From positions 5,707 to 19,150 of the forward strand of contig DIYC01000040.1 in NCBI GenBank assembly GCA_002428895.1: 13,444 nucleotides of DNA, in the 5' to 3' direction. This document shows, piece after piece, positions 7,449 to 13,444 of this stretch; the stretch's first letter is position 1, and each line of letters starts with the position of its first letter. The position numbers and the translations under genes were made by a program. Under the pieces are notes generated by a model. That model saw only the letters and a list, made by a program, of their open reading frames with translations. It had not been told where the DNA came from and made no database searches. The stretch is from Burkholderiales bacterium UBA6064. GTDB taxonomy: Bacteria; Pseudomonadota; Gammaproteobacteria; Burkholderiales; Burkholderiaceae_B.

Positions 7449-8720
7449 ATGGCTATTATTGAAGTTGTTGTTCCACAGCTTTCAGAGTCGGTTGCTGAAG
7501 CAACCTTGTTAAGTTGGAATAAAAAAATTGGCGATGCAGTTAATCGTGACGAAAATTTGATTGACATCGAAACCGATAAAGTGGTTCTTGAAGTGCCTGC
7601 ACCCCAGGCTGGTGTTTTGGTGGAAGTGTTGCAGTCCGATGGCGCAACCGTGGTTGCTGGTCAAGTGCTTGCTCGCATCGACACCGCAGCAACTGCTGGT
7701 GCACCTGTCGCGCAATCTGTACCTACCAAAGCCACTGTGGCTGTTCAGCCCGCGCCTGTGGTTGCGCAAGCGGTCGATCAGTCCGGCAAGGTCGCTTTAC
7801 CTGCAGCCGCAAAAATGATGACAGAAAACAATCTGTCACCCAGCCAAATTCAGGCAAGTGGAAAGGGCGGTCGCATTACCAAAGGTGATGTGATCAACAC
7901 GCTTGAAAAGCCAGCCACATCACCAGCCCCAGTAGCGTCTCAATCTGTTCCTGTGGCAAAGCCAGTGTCTTTATTGCCTGAAGTAAAAGCACCTCTTGAC
8001 CCTTCAACATTAATCGAAGGTCGCCCCGAGCAACGCGTACCCATGAGCCGTTTGCGAGCCCGCGTTGCTGAGCGTTTGGTACAGTCTCAGCAAACCAACG
8101 CCATATTAACAACGTTCAACGAAGTGAATATGAAACCGGTGATGGACTTGCGTAATAAATACAAAGATAAATTTGAAAAAGAACATTCAGTCAAACTCGG
8201 TTTTATGGGCTTTTTTGTCAAAGCAGCCGTTGCTGCACTGAAAAAATATCCCATTTTAAATGCCTCGGTCGATGGTTCCGACATTGTTTACCATGGTTAT
8301 TTCGATATTGGTATTGCAGTGGGTTCACCACGCGGTTTGGTGGTGCCAGTGATTCGTAATGCTGACCAAATGAGTGTGGCCGACATTGAACTTAAAATTG
8401 CTGAATATGGTCAAAAAGCCAAAGATGGCAAACTAAGCTTAGACGAATTAACCGGTGGTACTTTTTCTATCTCCAATGGTGGTGTGTTTGGTTCTATGCT
8501 GTCAACGCCTATTATTAATCCACCCCAGTCTGCCATTTTAGGGATTCATGCCACGAAAGAGCGTCCGGTTGTAGAAAATGGTGAGATCGTTATTCGCCCC
8601 ATCAATTATTTAGCCATGTCGTACGATCACCGCATTATCGATGGTCGTGAAGCAGTGCTTGGTTTAGTGGCGATGAAAGATGCACTCGAAGACCCTGCTC
8701 GTTTGTTATTAGATTTATAA
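7449..8720 (+). CDS. odhB: Dihydrolipoamide succinyltransferase, E2 of the 2-oxoglutarate dehydrogenase complex
   Basis: E2 forms the core of the complex and passes the succinyl group from its lipoyl arm to CoA. The 423-residue protein (sucB in enterics) has one lipoyl domain at about 1-76 with the lipoylated Lys44 in [12 protein letters not shown]. An Ala/Pro/Val-rich linker follows, then a peripheral subunit-binding domain at about 115-155 ([26 protein letters not shown]). After a second flexible linker comes the catalytic domain from about 195. The active-site motif SYDHRIIDG supplies His394 and Asp398. The ATG is preceded by AAAGGAAA in the region 7436-7443. It is 62 bases after odhA and 12 bases before lpd, so the three genes are very likely one operon. 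A single lipoyl domain fits the 2-oxoglutarate rather than the pyruvate enzyme. Confidence 0.97.
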   Translation: MAIIEVVVPQLSESVAEATLLSWNKKIGDAVNRDENLIDIETDKVVLEVPAPQAGVLVEVLQSDGATVVAGQVLARIDTAATAGAPVAQSVPTKATVAVQPAPVVAQAVDQSGKVALPAAAKMMTENNLSPSQIQASGKGGRITKGDVINTLEKPATSPAPVASQSVPVAKPVSLLPEVKAPLDPSTLIEGRPEQRVPMSRLRARVAERLVQSQQTNAILTTFNEVNMKPVMDLRNKYKDKFEKEHSVKLGFMGFFVKAAVAALKKYPILNASVDGSDIVYHGYFDIGIAVGSPRGLVVPVIRNADQMSVADIELKIAEYGQKAKDGKLSLDELTGGTFSISNGGVFGSMLSTPIINPPQSAILGIHATKERPVVENGEIVIRPINYLAMSYDHRIIDGREAVLGLVAMKDALEDPARLLLDL

Positions 8721-8732
8721 AAGGGTAAAACA

Positions 8733-10169
8733 ATGAGTCAAGAATTCGATGTGGTTGTGATTGGCGCAGGCCCAGGCGGTTATATTGCTGCCATTCGGGC
8801 TGCACAATTGGGTTTGAAGGTGGCCTGTATCGAAGGCAATGCCTACGACGACCCCAAAGGGCAACCTCGATTAGGTGGTACGTGTTTAAACGTGGGTTGC
8901 ATTCCCTCTAAAGCCTTGTTGGCCTCTTCTGAAGAATTTGAAAAAATTCAACACCATGTGGCTGAACATGGCATTAGCGTGTCGGGTGTTCAAGTCGATG
9001 TGCAAACTATGGTCAAGCGCAAAGACGACATTGTCAGCAAAATGACAGGTGGCATTCAGTATTTGTTTAAGAAAAATAAAATCACTTCGATCAATGGTTG
9101 GGCCAGCTTTAAAGGCAAAACAGAAAGTGGTTTTGAATTAACTGTGCAAAACGGTCAGCAATTAGAATCCGTGTCGGCTAAAAAAGTAATTATCGCTACG
9201 GGTTCGAAGGCTCGGCATTTGCCTGGCATTGCTGTTGACAATCAAATGATTTGCGACAACGAAGGTGCTTTAAAATTCCACAGTGTGCCTAAGCGTTTAG
9301 GTGTGATTGGTGCAGGCGTTATCGGTTTAGAATTGGGTTCGGTGTGGCGTCGTTTAGGCGCAGAAGTCACGGTTCTCGAAGCCATGCCAACCTTTTTGGC
9401 GGCCTGCGACACGGCGGTTAGTAAAGAAATGCAAAAAATTCTAACCAAGCAAGGTTTAAATTTTAGCTTCGGCGTTAAAATCAAGGAAGTCAAAGCCACT
9501 AAAAAATCAGTGTCTGTGATTTACGAAGATGATGCTGGCAAAGAACAAAAATTGGTGTGCGACAAATTAATTGTTTCGGTGGGGCGTGTTCCAAACACCG
9601 AGGGTTTAAATCTTCAAGCCGTTGGTTTGTCGACTAACAATAAAGGGCAAATCGACGTAGATGCACACTGCCAAACTTTGGTTTCGGGCATTTATGCTGT
9701 TGGCGATGTGGTGCGTGGCGCCATGCTTGCCCATAAAGCCGAAGAAGAGGGCGTGATGGTTGCCGAAATTTTGGCAGGCCAAGCAGGCCATTGCAATTAC
9801 AACACCGTGCCTTGGGTTATTTATACCTCACCCGAAGTGGCCTGGGTGGGCAAAACAGAGCAAGAACTTAAAGAGCAAAAGGTCAGCTACAAATCCGGCC
9901 AGTTTCCTTTTATGGCCAACGGCCGTGCGTTGGGTTCAGGCAGTTCAGAAGGTTTTGTTAAAGTGCTTGCCGATGCAAAAACCGACGAAGTATTGGGTGT
10001 CCACATCGTCAATGCGCATGCTTCCGATCTTATTGCTGAAGCCGTGATGGCGATGGAATTTAAAGCCTCTTCGGAAGACATTGGTCGCATTTGTCACGCT
10101 CACCCCAGTTTGTCTGAAGTCATGAAAGAAGCCGCTCTCGCTTGTGACAAACGTCAACTCAACATGTAA
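8733..10169 (+). CDS. lpdA: Dihydrolipoamide dehydrogenase, E3 flavoprotein
   Basis: E3 reoxidises the dihydrolipoyl arm of E2 and passes electrons through FAD to NAD+. The 478-residue protein shows an N-terminal FAD-binding GAGPGG at 11-16 and the redox-active disulfide Cys51/Cys56 in [14 protein letters not shown] second Rossmann motif for [16 protein letters not shown], begins at about residue 190, and the FAD-binding GIYAVGDVV lies further on. The C-terminal dimer-interface active-site segment HAHPSLSE has the catalytic His457 and Glu462. It starts 12 bases after the odhB stop, with AAGGGT at 8721-8726. Its place in the odh operon suggests it serves the 2-oxoglutarate complex (often named odhL or lpdG here), although E3 may be shared with the pyruvate and glycine complexes. 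Confidence 0.97.
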   Translation: MSQEFDVVVIGAGPGGYIAAIRAAQLGLKVACIEGNAYDDPKGQPRLGGTCLNVGCIPSKALLASSEEFEKIQHHVAEHGISVSGVQVDVQTMVKRKDDIVSKMTGGIQYLFKKNKITSINGWASFKGKTESGFELTVQNGQQLESVSAKKVIIATGSKARHLPGIAVDNQMICDNEGALKFHSVPKRLGVIGAGVIGLELGSVWRRLGAEVTVLEAMPTFLAACDTAVSKEMQKILTKQGLNFSFGVKIKEVKATKKSVSVIYEDDAGKEQKLVCDKLIVSVGRVPNTEGLNLQAVGLSTNNKGQIDVDAHCQTLVSGIYAVGDVVRGAMLAHKAEEEGVMVAEILAGQAGHCNYNTVPWVIYTSPEVAWVGKTEQELKEQKVSYKSGQFPFMANGRALGSGSSEGFVKVLADAKTDEVLGVHIVNAHASDLIAEAVMAMEFKASSEDIGRICHAHPSLSEVMKEAALACDKRQLNM

Positions 10170-10174
10170 ACCGT

Positions 10175-10211
10175 TCAATAGCCTGCACCCTTTCTGGGTG
10201 TTGGCTATTGA
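10175..10211 (+). other. Strong two-part hairpin without a T tail between lpd and zapE
   Basis: TCAATAGCC (10175-10183) pairs with GGCTATTGA (10203-10211), and CACCC (10186-10190) pairs with GGGTG (10196-10200) around the TTTCT loop; only a TG/TT internal loop interrupts the 14 bp. No T run follows on either strand, so it is not a standard intrinsic terminator. It may protect the 3' end of the odh message or mark processing, or it may weakly attenuate zapE. Confidence 0.6.
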
Positions 10212-10253
10212 CTATAACCGCAACCATTTACACGTTGTTTCATCGGAATTACT

Positions 10254-11345
10254 GTGAACGTTACTGAGTATTACGAACAGTCACTTGCCGCACGAGGTTA
10301 TAAAGCGGATTCGGCGCAACGTCGAACCATCGACCGCATGCAACAGTTCTATGATGACTTTGTGTTTTTTAAGAAAGCCAAGCAATCTATTATTTCGCGT
10401 CTTTTAACACGCCCCCAAGTGCCTCAAGGTCTTTATTTGTGGGGTGGGGTTGGTCGCGGCAAAAGTTTTTTAATGGATTGTTTTTATTCCGTAGTTCCTA
10501 TTCAGCGTAAAATTCGCATTCATTTTCATGAGTTTATGCGAGATGTTCACGCCGAGCTAAACGAGTTAAAAGGCAAACAAGACCCACTGGATGCCGTTGC
10601 AAAAAATATTGCAAAAAAATACCGCTTAATTTGTTTCGATGAGTTTCATATTTCCGACATTGCTGATGCCATGATTCTTCATCGTCTATTAACGGGTTTG
10701 TTTCAAAACGGTGTTACGTTTTTAATTACCTCCAATTACGCCCCCAAAGACTTGTACCCCAATGGCTTACATCGTGATCGCTTATTACCCGCCATCGAAC
10801 TGCTGTGCAGCAACTTGTCGGTGCTGAATGTCGATGCAGGCATTGATTACCGCGTGCAAACATTGGAGCGCTTAAACACCTTCATTACCCCAATCACTCT
10901 CGAAACCCACAACCAATTAAGCCAAGCGTTTGATCAACTTGCCGAAATTGAAGACGAAGAACCCATGATGCACATTGAAACGCGAAGCTTTGCAGCTGTT
11001 CGGCGTGCAGGCAGTATTATTTGGTTCGATTTTCGGGTGTTGTGCGGTGGTCCTCGCTCACAAAATGATTATTTAGAAATTGCTCAGCAGTTTTCGACAG
11101 TGATTGTTTCAAACGTTCCTAAAATGAATGCGGGCATGGCCAGCGAAGCACGTCGTTTTACATGGTTAATCGACGTGTTATACGATCACAAAGTGAAAAT
11201 TATTTTTTCATCCGATGTGCCCGCCAACGACTTATACATCGAAGGTGCAATGGCCAACGAGTTTTCTCGAACGGTGAGCCGAATTATGGAAATGCAGACC
11301 CAGCAATACCTTGAAACCCCCAAGCGTGATGCGGTGAGGATGTGA
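10254..11345 (+). CDS. zapE: AFG1/ZapE-family ATPase
   Basis: ZapE is an AFG1-like P-loop ATPase; in E. coli it is linked to the Z ring and cell division under stress, and the mitochondrial relative Afg1/LACE1 acts in protein quality control. The 363-residue protein has a Walker A motif GGVGRGKS at 64-71, a Walker B motif LICFDE at 125-130 followed by FHISDIADAM, and the sensor-like segment LITSNYAP at about 157-164. The GTG start is favoured because the family N-terminus NV-x-EYY..LAARGY begins right there; the next in-frame ATG (10338) would delete it. The ribosome binding site is weak. It lies 84 bases after lpd, the usual Burkholderiales neighbour, and may be partly read through from the odh operon. 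Confidence 0.93.
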   Translation: MNVTEYYEQSLAARGYKADSAQRRTIDRMQQFYDDFVFFKKAKQSIISRLLTRPQVPQGLYLWGGVGRGKSFLMDCFYSVVPIQRKIRIHFHEFMRDVHAELNELKGKQDPLDAVAKNIAKKYRLICFDEFHISDIADAMILHRLLTGLFQNGVTFLITSNYAPKDLYPNGLHRDRLLPAIELLCSNLSVLNVDAGIDYRVQTLERLNTFITPITLETHNQLSQAFDQLAEIEDEEPMMHIETRSFAAVRRAGSIIWFDFRVLCGGPRSQNDYLEIAQQFSTVIVSNVPKMNAGMASEARRFTWLIDVLYDHKVKIIFSSDVPANDLYIEGAMANEFSRTVSRIMEMQTQQYLETPKRDAVRM

Positions 11346-11405
11346 GGTGTTTGTAGTGGTTGCTTGTCATCAATATCTAGACTAAACTTTAACGGGAGTC
11401 TGTGG

Positions 11406-11510
11406 ATGTCCCGCTCTCACCATCGCGTGATGATGGATCCACGTGCAAAAAGTCGGCACCACTTTCGGGTGGCGTTTGGATTAGCGGTTGCTCGTGTTGT
11501 TGTTTGGTGA
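11406..11510 (+). CDS. Possible small basic ORF, 34 residues
   Basis: An ATG at 11406 opens a 34-codon frame ending in TGA at 11508-11510. GGGAG at 11394-11398 lies seven bases upstream, a fair ribosome binding site. The product is rich in Arg and His in its first half (it begins MSRSHHRVMMDPRAKSR) and in Val/Ala/Phe in its second half, so it is basic then hydrophobic. I recognise no family. The DNA also has pairing potential (GTGGAT 11402-11407 with ATCCAC 11437-11442, and CCATC 11420-11424 with GATGG 11432-11436), so it could instead be a structured RNA leader of the next gene. Neither reading is well supported. Confidence 0.25.
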   Translation: MSRSHHRVMMDPRAKSRHHFRVAFGLAVARVVVW

Positions 11511-11535
11511 ATTTAGTTGTGTTTGGAGTGTCGCA

Positions 11536-11976
11536 TTGGGGTTAAGCAAATTTCAAGAATCGCTTCTAGTTATCAGTGCTATAAAAACGATATTAGAATC
11601 CGATTTACGCGTTTTCAAAAGATATATTAAAGATGAAGATCTTAAATTCTCCTTAAACAACAAGATGTTAGTCGATATAAGTTCTTTTCTCGATGAGTGG
11701 AAGCGTTTTGAGACCTACGCCAAGGATGATGAGCGCATTAAAGAAACAATGAAAATTACGGCCCCGGCTATTAAACGTTTGCTTAGATGGACGGGAATTA
11801 AGGGGATGCGAAATACCATGTTGGCTCATGGTTTTCGAGATCGCGGTAATGGTGGTAAACCCACGTGTTTGGAGGCTCGATATTTTGATGCTGATGTTCC
11901 GACTACATACGAAGAAGATTTGAGCTACATAGATTTATATTTTAGATTTTTTGAAAGGACGACCCGAAAGGAGTAG
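11536..11976 (+). CDS. Small HEPN-like protein with R-x5-H motif
   Basis: This gene gives about 146 residues, mostly predicted helix. The segment IKGMRNTMLAHGFRDR carries Arg92 and His98 in the order R-N-x4-H, the form of the catalytic R-x4-6-H motif of HEPN-fold ribonucleases, and is followed by a C-terminal helix pair. The overall look, with WKRFE in an earlier helix, a long helix ending LLRWTGIKGMRN and then LAH, is like AbiU2-type HEPN proteins. That is a family resemblance only. I prefer the TTG at 11536 because GGAG lies seven bases upstream at 11525-11528; an upstream in-frame TTG at 11488 would add 16 residues of unconvincing sequence. No partner antitoxin (MNT or similar) adjoins it; the next genes are a HigBA-like pair. 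It may be a solitary or degraded toxin. Confidence 0.6.
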   Translation: MGLSKFQESLLVISAIKTILESDLRVFKRYIKDEDLKFSLNNKMLVDISSFLDEWKRFETYAKDDERIKETMKITAPAIKRLLRWTGIKGMRNTMLAHGFRDRGNGGKPTCLEARYFDADVPTTYEEDLSYIDLYFRFFERTTRKE

Positions 11977-11989
11977 CACTAAAAAGCAC

Positions 11990-12018
11990 TTGAGATTATA
12001 TCTAATTTGATATATTCT
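11990..12018 (+). promoter_or_regulatory. Promoter and palindromic operator candidate of the HigBA-like pair
   Basis: TTGAGA (11990-11995) is a good -35 box, and TATTCT (12013-12018) sits 17 bases downstream as a -10 box; TATATT at 12011-12016 is an alternative with 15-base spacing. Between and over the -10 lies the inverted repeat TATATC (11997-12002), six bases, GATATA (12009-12014), a likely site for autoregulation by the antitoxin. Transcription would begin near 12025, at or just before the toxin ATG, so the toxin message may be leaderless. Confidence 0.5.
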
Positions 12019-12025
12019 TGCGGGG

Positions 12026-12295
12026 ATGAAAAAACAAGAAAAACCGTTAGTTTGGCTTTATGGGGAAGTGAAGTCACCGCCATTCTCCCGAGAAGCTCGA
12101 CTTGAAGTTGGTTTCTTGCTGCGCAAATTGCAGTCTGGCGACAATTTAAGTTTGCCTCAATCGCGTCCAATGCCGAGTGTTGGCAAGGGGTGCCATGAAT
12201 TGCACATCATCGACATCAACTTAACTTGGCGAATTATCTATCGTTTGGATGATGATGCTCTCGTTATTCCCGAGTTTTTTGCAAAAAAGACGTAA
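12026..12295 (+). CDS. HigB/Gp49-like RelE-superfamily toxin, truncated by a premature TAA
   Basis: The 89-residue product matches the phage Gp49-like/HigB group of RelE-fold mRNA interferases. It has an N-terminal PLVWLYGEVKSPPFS, a helix REARLEVGFLLRKLQSG, the strand-forming core MPSVGKGCHELHI and the block TWRIIYRLDDDALVI..FFAKKT. These toxins cleave mRNA at the ribosome and are held by the antitoxin. The family normally runs on past FAKKT with a Q-x-TP segment and a final helix; here a TAA at 12293-12295 ends the frame, and the matching C-terminus follows in the same frame (next entry). No spaced ribosome binding site precedes the ATG; GGGG abuts it, consistent with a leaderless start. 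Toxin activity is therefore uncertain. The antitoxin gene is directly downstream, toxin first as in higBA. Confidence 0.85.
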   Translation: MKKQEKPLVWLYGEVKSPPFSREARLEVGFLLRKLQSGDNLSLPQSRPMPSVGKGCHELHIIDINLTWRIIYRLDDDALVIPEFFAKKT

Positions 12296-12364
12296 ACAAC
12301 CCCAAAAAGCATCATTGACCTTTGTAAGGCTCGATTAAGGAGGTACGAAAATGAAAGCAGCTAA
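12296..12364 (+). pseudogene. Orphaned C-terminus of the HigB-like toxin after a nonsense codon
   Basis: Directly after the TAA, the same frame reads TTPKSIIDLCKARLRRYENE and two serines to a TAA at 12362-12364. This is what the Gp49/HigB family has after FxKKT: TP-x-x-x-I followed by a basic helix. With a sense codon in place of the TAA (CAA, Gln, one base away and common there) the toxin would be 112 residues and overlap the antitoxin ATG by 14 bases, a normal higBA layout. The segment also holds the antitoxin's ribosome binding site, AAGGAGGT at 12337-12344. Confidence 0.8.
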
Positions 12365-12659
12365 AAAACGAAAACTTGAGGCAAGTGGTTGGAAAGTTTC
12401 GAGCGTTGCTGATGTTCTATCCCTATCCGAAGAGGAAGAAGCTTACATTGAACTCAAGCTTTCTCTAGCAGAAGGCCTTAAAGAGCTTCGCACGAAAGAA
12501 AAAATAACTCAAGCTGAATTAGCAAAGAAAATTCATTCAAGTCAGCCACGTGTCGCCAAAATGGAGGCGGGTGATGCCAGTGTGAGCGTAGACCTTTTGA
12601 TTAAATCAATTTTTGCACTGGGAGCCACTAGAAAGGACTTAGCTAAATTCATAAGCTAA
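12351..12659 (+). CDS. HigA-like XRE-family antitoxin
   Basis: This is a 102-residue DNA-binding antitoxin that would neutralise the upstream HigB-like protein and repress their promoter. Residues 1-45 (KKRKLEASGWKV..DVLSLSEEEEAYIELKLSLAEGL) are the N-terminal segment usual in this HigA group. The helix-turn-helix spans about 47-75 (KEKITQAELAKKIHSSQPRVAKMEAG), and a short C-terminal helical tail follows. The ribosome binding site AAGGAGGT (12337-12344) is nearly perfect and six bases from the ATG. This contrasts with the poor toxin start and would favour antitoxin synthesis. The gene looks intact even though its partner toxin is truncated. Confidence 0.88.
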   Translation: MKAAKKRKLEASGWKVSSVADVLSLSEEEEAYIELKLSLAEGLKELRTKEKITQAELAKKIHSSQPRVAKMEAGDASVSVDLLIKSIFALGATRKDLAKFIS

Positions 12660-12967
12660 AATATAGCGGTTGGTTTAATTTTGACTAAGTCATCTAAGCG
12701 GTCAACATTTTCTTGTTTGATTGCGTAAGCCTACATCTGCTCTAGGGTACACTCGAGTTTTTTTATAAGTTAATTTAACTTTTTCAAGTTCTTAAAAATC
12801 TGCAGAAATTATCATAATTAACCTTATTAGCACTGTCAAAGTGATTTTTGATTCGCTGGTGAAACATACTGGTTAATGGTTGCCAACAAGCTTAAAAACA
12901 TGATAAATTGAATCATTAATAGATCATAAGAAATCTATACGATTCACTTATAAACCAAATTAAAGTC
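12660..12967. other. AT-rich 308-base intergenic stretch, no convincing gene
   Basis: No ORF of credible length is seen on either strand. The left end, read on the minus strand from 12730 to 12656, has a 24-codon open stretch (AYAIKQENVDRLDDLVKIKP) after an in-frame TAG, which may be a decayed gene or chance. The right end holds the hipB operator candidate. No clear terminator for the HigA-like gene is visible. Confidence 0.5.
12919..12954 (+). promoter_or_regulatory. HipB-type operator candidate and -10 box upstream of hipB
   Basis: ATAGAT (12919-12924) and ATCTAT (12933-12938) form a perfect inverted repeat with an 8-base spacer. It is nested within GAATC (12910-12914) and GATTC (12941-12945). 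E. coli HipB binds TATCC-N8-GGATA; the half-site here differs (TAGAT-N8-ATCTA), but the 8-base spacing is the same. TATAAA at 12949-12954 is a possible -10 box 13 bases before the hipB ATG, with no good -35, so the leader would be very short. Confidence 0.45.
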
Positions 12968-13306
12968 ATGCCCAAAGTATCAGTACGCACCTATTCTCGC
13001 TACAGCCAAGAGGCGGTTGCTCTTCTTGGCAACCTCATCCGTGTGGCACGCAAAGAGCGTAAAATGACCGCGCAAGAAGTGGCTGACCGTGCCGGAATCT
13101 CGCGCGGGTTGCTACAACGCATAGAGAAAGGCGACCCTAAATGCGAACTGGGGGCAACCCTCGAAGTTGCCACCATTGTTGGCCTCAAACTCTTCGATGC
13201 GGAAGCGAGTTCGCTCACCAAACATATTCGCCAGACCGAAGACAAGTTGGCGCTTCTGCCAAAGTCTGTGCGCAAAACAGTAAAGCTTGCCGACGATGAC
13301 TTCTAA
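12968..13306 (+). CDS. hipB: HipB-like XRE-family antitoxin/repressor
   Basis: The 112-residue protein has an XRE helix-turn-helix at about 21-72 (LGNLIRVARKERKMTAQEVADRAGISRGLLQRIEKG), with a C-terminal tail to residue 112. It is called HipB because the next frame, overlapping its stop by 11 bases, begins a HipA N-terminus. HipB binds the HipA kinase and represses the operon. No spaced ribosome binding site precedes the ATG. The gene is visibly richer in G and C than the flanking AT-rich DNA, consistent with separate origin. As hipA is cut short here, HipB may be an orphan repressor. Another reading, a lone phage-type regulator, is less likely given the hipA start. Confidence 0.85.
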   Translation: MPKVSVRTYSRYSQEAVALLGNLIRVARKERKMTAQEVADRAGISRGLLQRIEKGDPKCELGATLEVATIVGLKLFDAEASSLTKHIRQTEDKLALLPKSVRKTVKLADDDF

Positions 13307-13427
13307 CAATGCGGATCAAGAAGCCTATGTCTGGATATGGCTACCCGAAGCAACCGAACCTATTGTGGCTGGAAAACTCGAAGCCAACGATCAGGGCAAT
13401 GTGCAGTTTAACTACGGTAAGATGTAA
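13296..13427 (+). pseudogene. hipA: hipA 5' fragment, truncated after 43 codons
   Basis: ATG 13296 lies inside the end of hipB (11-base overlap, ATG to TAA), the usual translationally coupled hipBA layout. The frame reads EAYVWIWLPEATEPIVAGKLEA and on to QFNYGK, the N-subdomain of the HipA Ser/Thr kinase, whose family normally continues with a YL segment and about 400 more residues including the kinase core. Here two stop codons (TAA TAG at 13425-13430) follow FNYGKM at once, and the last bases are AT-rich. The kinase catalytic residues are absent, so the fragment cannot phosphorylate targets such as glutamyl-tRNA synthetase. Insertion of a mobile element or a deletion near 13420 would explain it; the window ends too soon to tell. 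Confidence 0.75.
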
Positions 13428-13444
13428 TAGTCTTAATTTAATCT

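Noticed and set aside
11979..12170. Minus-strand ORF of 63 codons opposite the HigB-like toxin.
   Set aside because: Shadow of the toxin gene and its promoter; composition and context do not support a gene.
1..13444. CRISPR arrays, tRNA or rRNA genes.
   Set aside because: No regularly spaced direct repeats, cloverleaf-like segments or rRNA-like sequences were seen when reading the window.

Overview
The window reads as a chromosomal piece from a betaproteobacterium of the order Burkholderiales with moderate to low GC content. The evidence is the gene order sdhE - gltA - odhA - odhB - lpd - zapE, which is typical of that order, and a structured leader in front of odhA that fits the sucA RNA motif described from Burkholderiales. 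The genus cannot be named from the sequence alone.

Region 1 (1-1544) holds the 3' end of sdhE, the flavinylation factor of succinate dehydrogenase, and then the full citrate synthase gene gltA, closed by a clear intrinsic terminator. Region 2 (1603-4164) is a single large gene on the opposite strand that sits inside the TCA cluster. It encodes a soluble, 853-residue protein with two tandem Cache-like sensory modules and a C-terminal CheW domain. The two modules look like an internal duplication. Region 3 (4165-4527) is a 363-base divergent intergenic stretch with a 21-base inverted repeat that may be an operator, followed by the structured odhA leader, which includes a possible pseudoknot next to the ribosome binding site. 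Region 4 (4528-11345) holds odhA, odhB and lpd, the three subunits of 2-oxoglutarate dehydrogenase, then the AFG1-type ATPase zapE. Hairpins lie between odhA and odhB and between lpd and zapE.

Region 5 (11346-13444) is accessory DNA with several small, partly broken stress or defence-type genes. It has a possible 34-residue ORF, a small HEPN-like protein with an R-x5-H motif, a HigBA-like toxin-antitoxin pair, a 308-base AT-rich gap, and a hipB gene followed by the first 43 codons of hipA. Two lesions stand out. The HigB-like toxin has an in-frame TAA where the family usually continues, and the missing C-terminus is still readable downstream. hipA stops abruptly after its N-terminal motif, where the sequence turns AT-rich. 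Candidate palindromic operators lie in front of both TA pairs.

Functionally, citrate synthase and the 2-oxoglutarate dehydrogenase complex carry carbon through the oxidative TCA cycle, and sdhE supports succinate oxidation. The CheW/Cache protein could tie metabolite sensing to chemotaxis signalling, but that link is inference from position and domains. The best candidates for something undescribed are the duplicated Cache-Cache-CheW protein and the HEPN plus decaying TA island.
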